DNA from: a virus
Virus record (IMG/VR): IMGVR_UViG_3300049595_001488
Location: 1-35,596 of that record
Direction: 5' to 3' (one strand)
Length of the DNA stretch: 35,596 nucleotides
In this document: piece by piece, positions 33,301 through 35,596 of the stretch
How the letters are laid out: each line of letters begins with the position of its first letter
How positions within the stretch are numbered: position 1 is the stretch's first letter
Notes under the pieces: model-generated
Told to the model about the DNA's origin: nothing
Database searches by the model: none
The model's input: only the letters and a program-made list of their open reading frames with translations
Translations under genes and position numbers: made by a program

Positions 33301-33868
33301 TACGACAAATCCGCTAGGACGGATGGCGTGGGCGTTTGGCTCGGAGGCGCGGAAGAATCTGGCTTTGGTGCTGTTTTCGGCCAGCAGGCGACCGAAAGGA
33401 GAGCTTGGCCGGGCGTTGCTTTTCGTGATGGTGTTTAACGGGCTGCTGGCCATGGTGATTCGCAATGCGTTCCGTGATCTCAAGGATGGGGACGATGATG
33501 AGCTTTTCGATGAGAAAAATTGGGGCTGGGGCCGGATGGCGGCAATGTGGGTGAGTGAACCGCTTTATGGTTTCCCGGTGCTCGGGGAGTCGGCGGAGGG
33601 AGCGATTTTTGCGGCGGCTGGGGAATACCAGCCTAAGAGCGGGATGCTGGACGTGAAACAAGCGGTGCCTGCCTTGATGCGCTTGCCGGAGACGGCGGGC
33701 GAGGTGCTGACGGGCGAGGCGGATTGGCGGCAGGTGGTGCGCGATGGCAACCGTTTGCTGATGGCCGGGGGGCTGATGAGTTCGACTTTGGCGGCGGCGG
33801 CGTCGCTGTCGAATCTAGCGCGGGATGTTTTTGAAATCGGGAAAAGCCGGGTGGGAAATGATGAATAA
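24305..33868 (+). CDS. Giant polyvalent virion protein with JAB metalloprotease
   Basis: 3187 residues, in the place of the T7 gp16 core protein. In order: a helical start; hydrophobic stretches at about 375-440 and 525-546; a helical part; a small domain at about 1050-1180 (GTKNARQYSGELRTLRE, GWAEVYEG); a RadC/JAB domain at about 1245-1410 with the zinc motif His1353-x-His1355-x10-Asp1366 (HNHPSGNPSPSSAD) after GTVNESLAHPRD; a domain at about 1590-1650 (GGLAVPSVAVTK, FGKVALIGG); an LPD3-like domain at about 2160-2235 (FILPMLIENAVLVE, YAAKLTVFD); and a long helical C-terminus with a hydrophobic span near 3030-3050. It is probably ejected with the DNA, helping form the channel and delivering enzyme domains that act on host proteins. 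Domain names are by motif only. Confidence 0.85.
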   Translation: MSIKLADIPNNNEMEPLPPVQPLDATAPMDDEHWNKIFTDQEYFDGIAKSRGVTEAMRTSLHGEDYPYRQAMMGYLSASRNVPMEDVRKIYDEEKDGFAQRVLGKPTASSRELFDWQKQQFARANERNAAARTMMENVIKRSLEDALTGGSNDHTRAVTEDLTSYGEMFNEAEQLDLRKKADELDIQVRRAQAMVSEDARWLFDALRQNTGAVDRGVAAWQGGQAVPEMEEVAKRFATLPEQQRKAVYELVAGFGQIAKVDKGFWYQMAESLGRGVSDVAEVTPRVLGENALEAQLAQLEDAKRPVFLVPGRTGEVRVERFDLQGTGPASPEERAQAAERIREKLAVRQVQRELRDLAERVVDPIKTVTNLPEILEEGLYGAARSLPYTAVAAVPYVGMPAVATALYAQNYDRLRLEHPELPAGKVALVAAASAPIEAALERLQVKLITGRLPWLGGLVKKMAHPNQRNITRIMLGSGGILLEQNAQETVQELTFPVARTVAAALDEDMPGFDWQEKIEGMPRELAVQFVALLPLSLVGMGALTVRELRRGGDYIKDKANLEKVGLSPEQVDRVLGAETLEEAEAIYQEEYNRRDPERAKAAAMKLIEEMANTPNLSQKPEMPTVERQGADYVVRNREGVEMLRTQDPDAATYEFNKLMQSREQAFYEAQVALVEMLRKAKEARGLTPDVSEIELVAKEVIEPYATMTPEELEQRRKQYELEYGTEAAGALEVVGVNVAQMRDGVFRDVSKIVRGSDPLVVVEEVVEGELKRAWQDGRFSREDMIGWIRQYERASGENILTGEGDADVIEATSSLGVAYFMGQSRRDSLPDKLRAFFEWLSQYLRAIMARAVRLEQALAEGEVDQRFEAFLAQSLGMDLDAILEKQAKAALSGILTGTEGESALAQPQLTDPSGVARGKEFSRVNEQNVQALNAYLDGLEEGFYPVMNGDGEQTYVVKVTRRKDGSKRVELWTADGKELVGDRRSVVTELNYAPSQDGQGNTVWTKAELGAGQKRIYEELTPEQEEELAWQAMQDQQEEDLDGAKGSGDVELFTAIASAGGLPSPGTKNARQYSGELRTLRETLRVGRDIQVKGAFNLFRTDAPDLDALTKELRRSGFVDVQTPDDLFELIDRRIRGGKPIYGYEGKGWAEVYEGQTWAVRENRDNFSLVGLDAQAYFDFANVPQSKQQAGQQAVDAAAQASVEPYEADLLSSRGGVDGSGELRSARERQAAAYQALLGGDANFVAKAIREGVPLSRLMLGFIGREPVSFNIRGAIIENPRDLALYNLAHRTPFFESLKIVVVDTANQVIASQVVSTGTVNESLAHPRDILAVVETARANHPGVALGGFMVMHNHPSGNPSPSSADKKLTERLAAAGDEIGVPLIDHVVTNGESFYSFRENREITYLGAAKNDPAAGRANLPVLARPEGDIAPGAMAEWEVLPASVGQQLSLYNNDILKGVQQTLQTADPNMIHVINVDTRHGIISVDRYPLGTKASEAVKRSITQGTYGVFVSLPSMTLADAGVIKRDFLGVYQQTYSIPLLDVAAYGQESFRSLGLLEEADAPYSAARAVASEQRAVDGAYPVAGPSYAVRLVSVHKLSEENLAFAEQMGGLAVPSVAVTKVGNVVDGFGKVALIGGRELGDPEANPVFDADAYTSRFPRPEYKKVKQAVAQRVVNKLRPYEQKFGDGRGMSLQEVWDNAVNRPQPDETVNKLLRSNMAKAAYLGLVEGVEVEPQMREVPQRWGLMGTRAMQEYVAQGGGFNLNYDDAAGLRRLAEVVMAAVEEQVAGKSPEVQRMLREAMRANVNEDGTFAFGRQLPLEQDARNYGKMEVDAEATGKVLDEALRGKEAAFDRWVNETIRGMYEAPRIKVNGRWEPYTLENIVRVMTAGRIVGAEQTMTFGEGQLRAASSRRFGSVQEMKNVAEEGIATEAEVQARRDVVNARLGAWREALMGYYKWQSSWDALDNSMMAMAGYLKAQSSTETAMRRALLSKDFVGVPAEVVREGMEIAAEFRNVPVPYFESKPQRVVRLGEFKAAVVAGDVSPETVNILNRHGIEVYTVDSASTAADDDVQAAMEKAGDGVSFAVRPSGAGAGENVAVLDVEPKLTGMSKRDAAETILPVLRGYQKLDGDALPFNKDLGQRVRFSGKTTGKLVSYASHTLEDMELAFILPMLIENAVLVESRADRYGNPEIRSVKILASVARVNGKVYAAKLTVFDRQDGAVLYDVTGKEMRLAPSVVQVPEGTSTTLASLGANVDDLVRAVKGDSEVSRAVRSQRYYDEVERALVALDNDPVYRRGRVGSALKRFKKIRDQFSRKDAEPLSQMEAIAFMEALISILPPQMQGRVGGRVRIAQFKTAQGRRNYILNRIAKVDEVLEEYLREEYNADAVRLFARARPQRDEAGQKPKGKLGYSVHELFKTLQEATEWTPEEAEAHVAKLEKRMGAEEILAEEEAHIALESQLVPLFADWLHADAQRRQDAVMLGQEVWTRAYQAERARVERMRQEREAAREELARAAGSEGDAKERYERLARENGLSAKWEGAMLNLLNFDQVISYVFGEKSEVVRKLVTAQRKADNAKADGIASRSEDWAQFVSRLGGGAMAGQTLVYELSRTNETVRGIKFSQLQLVSITMMWKQAKGREHMLGKLDESGEPTGKWHYNQAFVDEAEAKLRPEAVAIREYLLKKYDEEYDALNAVYRRVYGLNLPKEQFYSPLVVNPVMATKEGMGVDPLTGAVYAEGSRSPGALRNRGAGVAEPIFRDALQTYFAHMLQMEHWKAYAVLNGEMTAVMGHRDIRNVVEAKAGRQAATVVSKWLQYFNEGGSKDAAAHLALNQVFNNALNRASAMALFGRISTLVLQSTQMGAAAAKMPLGSYLKRLSMLLTGQMGWGESLRSPYVQRRIAEMPPQVQIAMQGLLATKPNKVREAARKLGRLISGFDGLFTAGTYAMVYDYQRGLALKNGMTRQEAEAFAREEAERITDEVAQPTRAGARSIWELNTTNPLGRMAWAFGSEARKNLALVLFSASRRPKGELGRALLFVMVFNGLLAMVIRNAFRDLKDGDDDELFDEKNWGWGRMAAMWVSEPLYGFPVLGESAEGAIFAAAGEYQPKSGMLDVKQAVPALMRLPETAGEVLTGEADWRQVVRDGNRLLMAGGLMSSTLAAAASLSNLARDVFEIGKSRVGNDE
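25673..25686 (+). promoter_or_regulatory. Dispersed 14-bp motif, copy 11
   Basis: GGTCTAGTCAAAAA, last base differs, deep inside the giant gene and in frame as Gly-Leu-Val-Lys-Lys. Confidence 0.6.
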
Positions 33869-33901
33869 AAAACTGTTGCCCGCAGTGGGTTTTTCCTTTC
33901 T

Positions 33902-33915
33902 GTTTTGACTAGACC
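33902..33915 (-). promoter_or_regulatory. Dispersed 14-bp motif, copy 12 (reverse)
   Basis: GTTTTGACTAGACC on the plus strand, exact, in the 52-base gap before the tail fibre and five bases from its ATG. Confidence 0.8.
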
Positions 33916-33920
33916 TTATT

Positions 33921-35596
33921 ATGGCCATTCAAGCTGATACTTCACGAGTGCAATACACGGGCAATGCCAGCACGACGCAGGCATATCCTGTGCCGTTTCC
34001 GTTTTTTAGCGCGACGCACTTGCGTTGCATTGTGACCACCAACGGCGTGGATGCGCCGATGAATTTTGTGGCCACGGGCGAGGGGAATCCGAACGGCGGG
34101 AGCTTGACCACGGTGACGGCGGTTCCGGCAACGAGCACGGTGACGATTTACCGCGAGGTGCCCGCGACGCAGACCACTTCCTATGTCGAAGGTGGGGATT
34201 TTCCCGCAGCCAGCCATGAGCGGGCCTTGGATAAGCTGACTATGCTGGTGCAGCAAGTAATTCGTTTAGGTCAAAGAACATTGCGCTTGCCCGAGAGTCA
34301 AAATAGCCCGAATGAAATTCCGTCACCAACGGCAGGCACTCAAACACTAACCGCAACAGATGGCCGGTTGGGGTGGTCGCCCACAGTCCCGGTTCCAAGT
34401 GTTCCCAGCAATGCTGGAACGTTTGTATTTGGCACGACTGGACAAAACATTTTGCCGACTTGGCAACCCTTACCACAATTTCAAAGCCAAGACATTACAA
34501 ACGCAGTACTAGATGCCGCCGATGGAGAATATGTTTCACAGCAAAGATATTTTAGCCCACACGCATTGCAGCGGACTTTAAGCATTCTCCACCGAATGGA
34601 GACGAAACAGCAGAGTGGAACATTAGTGTTTTTGGGTGTTGGCGACTCAATGGCCCACCGAAAACCAACATGGATAAGCAGATATTTGTTCAACAGATAT
34701 GAAATTAAAGGGGCGTGCTTAAAAGGGTTGGTCACGAGGTCGTTTGGGGATGTTGATGCTACAACGTTTGATCAGACAAAACCCGCTGAATTTAATTATT
34801 GGGAGAATGGCGAAATTGCAAAAGTCAGAACAAACGGCAGTGTTCAATATGGACTTTTGGACGGATTAGGCACAAGTGCTGGGTTTATACTATCCAACGA
34901 AATTACAATTTATTCTGTTGCGCGTTCTGGCGGAGGCACATTCAAAGTACAATACAGTACCGACGGTACTAATTGGACTGATGTGCCCGAGTTAAACAAT
35001 GTCAGCACATCTGCTGGAAGTGCTATTGGGCTAGTATCAAAAGCAACAGTGGCCACGGCAGGTTTTTATCGGTGGCGCGTTTTAGGCTTGTCTGGCGAAT
35101 CATGGATTATCGGGGCGAAGGCAATAAATACCCTAAACAATGGAGTTGTATTTGGCTTAATAACAAGAGGAGGAATGACCATAGCGCAAAGCAATACGGT
35201 GTCTTCAGCCATATTCAATCCTATTATAGCAGATATTAGTCCAGACCTCGTTATGTGGGAGCAGAAGGATGATCCCAGCGATTATGTAAATGGACTACCA
35301 ACTTATCTTGACAGATGGGCAAATGCGGGAGTGCAACCCGACTGGGTATTAGTGGGCACAAATGATTCTATTGTTAATGATGTAGGTTCAGCGACAGTAC
35401 GGGCCACAATAAAAAGCGTCGCAGATGCAAGAAAATTAGGGTATTTCGACTTTAATGGCCTCGTCGGCGGATGGGATGGTATTGTCAAAATGGGTTGGCA
35501 TATTCCTGACGCAGTGCATCTTGCCGATGATGCTCATCAAGTAGGCGCAGCATTGTTTATTAACAATTCGGGAATAAATCTGACGTATAACAGCAT
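33921..35596 (+). CDS. Tail fibre with SGNH esterase domain, N-terminal part
   Basis: Starts at ATG 33921 and is open to the window end; it continues in the same frame from base 1 to 881. The last 127 bases are the copy of 1-127. The first 130 residues are a T7 gp17-like attachment domain (SRVQYTGNASTTQAYPVPF, TTSYVEGGDFPA, ALDKLTMLVQQVIRL) that binds the tail. From about residue 225 comes an SGNH hydrolase: block I GVGDSMAH with Ser243, block III GTND with Asn481, and block V D530-x-x-H533 in the other part. About residues 300-390 look like an inserted beta domain. The attachment part is GC-rich and the rest AT-rich, a sign of domain exchange. The esterase probably deacylates host surface sugars. 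Confidence 0.9.
   Translation, partial: MAIQADTSRVQYTGNASTTQAYPVPFPFFSATHLRCIVTTNGVDAPMNFVATGEGNPNGGSLTTVTAVPATSTVTIYREVPATQTTSYVEGGDFPAASHERALDKLTMLVQQVIRLGQRTLRLPESQNSPNEIPSPTAGTQTLTATDGRLGWSPTVPVPSVPSNAGTFVFGTTGQNILPTWQPLPQFQSQDITNAVLDAADGEYVSQQRYFSPHALQRTLSILHRMETKQQSGTLVFLGVGDSMAHRKPTWISRYLFNRYEIKGACLKGLVTRSFGDVDATTFDQTKPAEFNYWENGEIAKVRTNGSVQYGLLDGLGTSAGFILSNEITIYSVARSGGGTFKVQYSTDGTNWTDVPELNNVSTSAGSAIGLVSKATVATAGFYRWRVLGLSGESWIIGAKAINTLNNGVVFGLITRGGMTIAQSNTVSSAIFNPIIADISPDLVMWEQKDDPSDYVNGLPTYLDRWANAGVQPDWVLVGTNDSIVNDVGSATVRATIKSVADARKLGYFDFNGLVGGWDGIVKMGWHIPDAVHLADDAHQVGAALFINNSGINLTYNS
35470..35596. repeat. Terminal direct repeat, right copy
   Basis: Identical to 1-127. Unique genome length without it is 35,469 bases. 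Confidence 0.9.

Noticed and set aside
33869-33901. Possible terminator after the giant gene
   Set aside because: CCC/GGG around GCAGT gives only a three-base stem before the T run; too weak to call.

Overview
The window is a complete temperate podovirus-type phage genome. The first 127 bases (1-127) recur exactly as the last 127 (35470-35596), which fits a circular assembly of about 35,469 bp opened inside the tail-fibre gene; that gene reads in frame across the join. Every gene runs left to right except the integrase. The DNA is GC-rich with a strong excess of G on the coding strand. Two lipoproteins with lipoboxes point to a Gram-negative host. I cannot name the host from sequence alone; Verrucomicrobiota-like bacteria are only a guess.

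Layout. 1-2408: the end of the tail fibre, then a lysis cassette (a lipoprotein with a possible Cys-His-Asp site, small membrane proteins, a second short lipoprotein, and a YkuD-like cell-wall enzyme). 2329-3765: the leftward tyrosine integrase and an attP made of the 3' end of a tRNA gene, flanked by direct repeats that look like integrase arm sites. 3766-5408: small basic, membrane and DNA-binding proteins, including two adjacent ribbon-helix-helix genes with three copies of one palindrome in and before them. 5412-10328: recombination and replication genes (RecT, a RecE/YqaJ-type nuclease, a winged-helix protein, RusA, a replication initiator-like protein carrying an iteron array, and a small protein with an SSB-like tip). 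10415-18013: packaging and head genes (TerS, TerL, portal, Bbp19-like protein, scaffold, a metallophosphoesterase, major capsid). 18073-24308: tail tube proteins A and B, a GNAT-like protein and two internal virion proteins. 24305-33868: one gene of 3187 codons for a polyvalent, probably ejected, virion protein with a RadC/JAB metalloprotease motif. 33921 onward: the tail fibre with an SGNH esterase domain.

How it works together. The architecture resembles T7/BPP-1-like virions, but there is no phage RNA or DNA polymerase, so transcription and replication must rely on the host. RecT plus nuclease plus RusA form a recombination module. The capsid gene seems to be its own transcription unit, with a candidate promoter, a leader of about 160 nt and a strong terminator.

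The main novelty is a 14-bp asymmetric motif, GGTCTAGTCAAAAC, present 12 times (7 exact, 5 with one mismatch) on both strands. Half of the copies sit directly against a start codon. Its reverse complement contains TTGACT, a -35-like hexamer. This recalls the stoperators of mycobacteriophage L5 and suggests an undescribed genome-wide silencing or regulatory system. No obvious CI-type repressor gene is visible.
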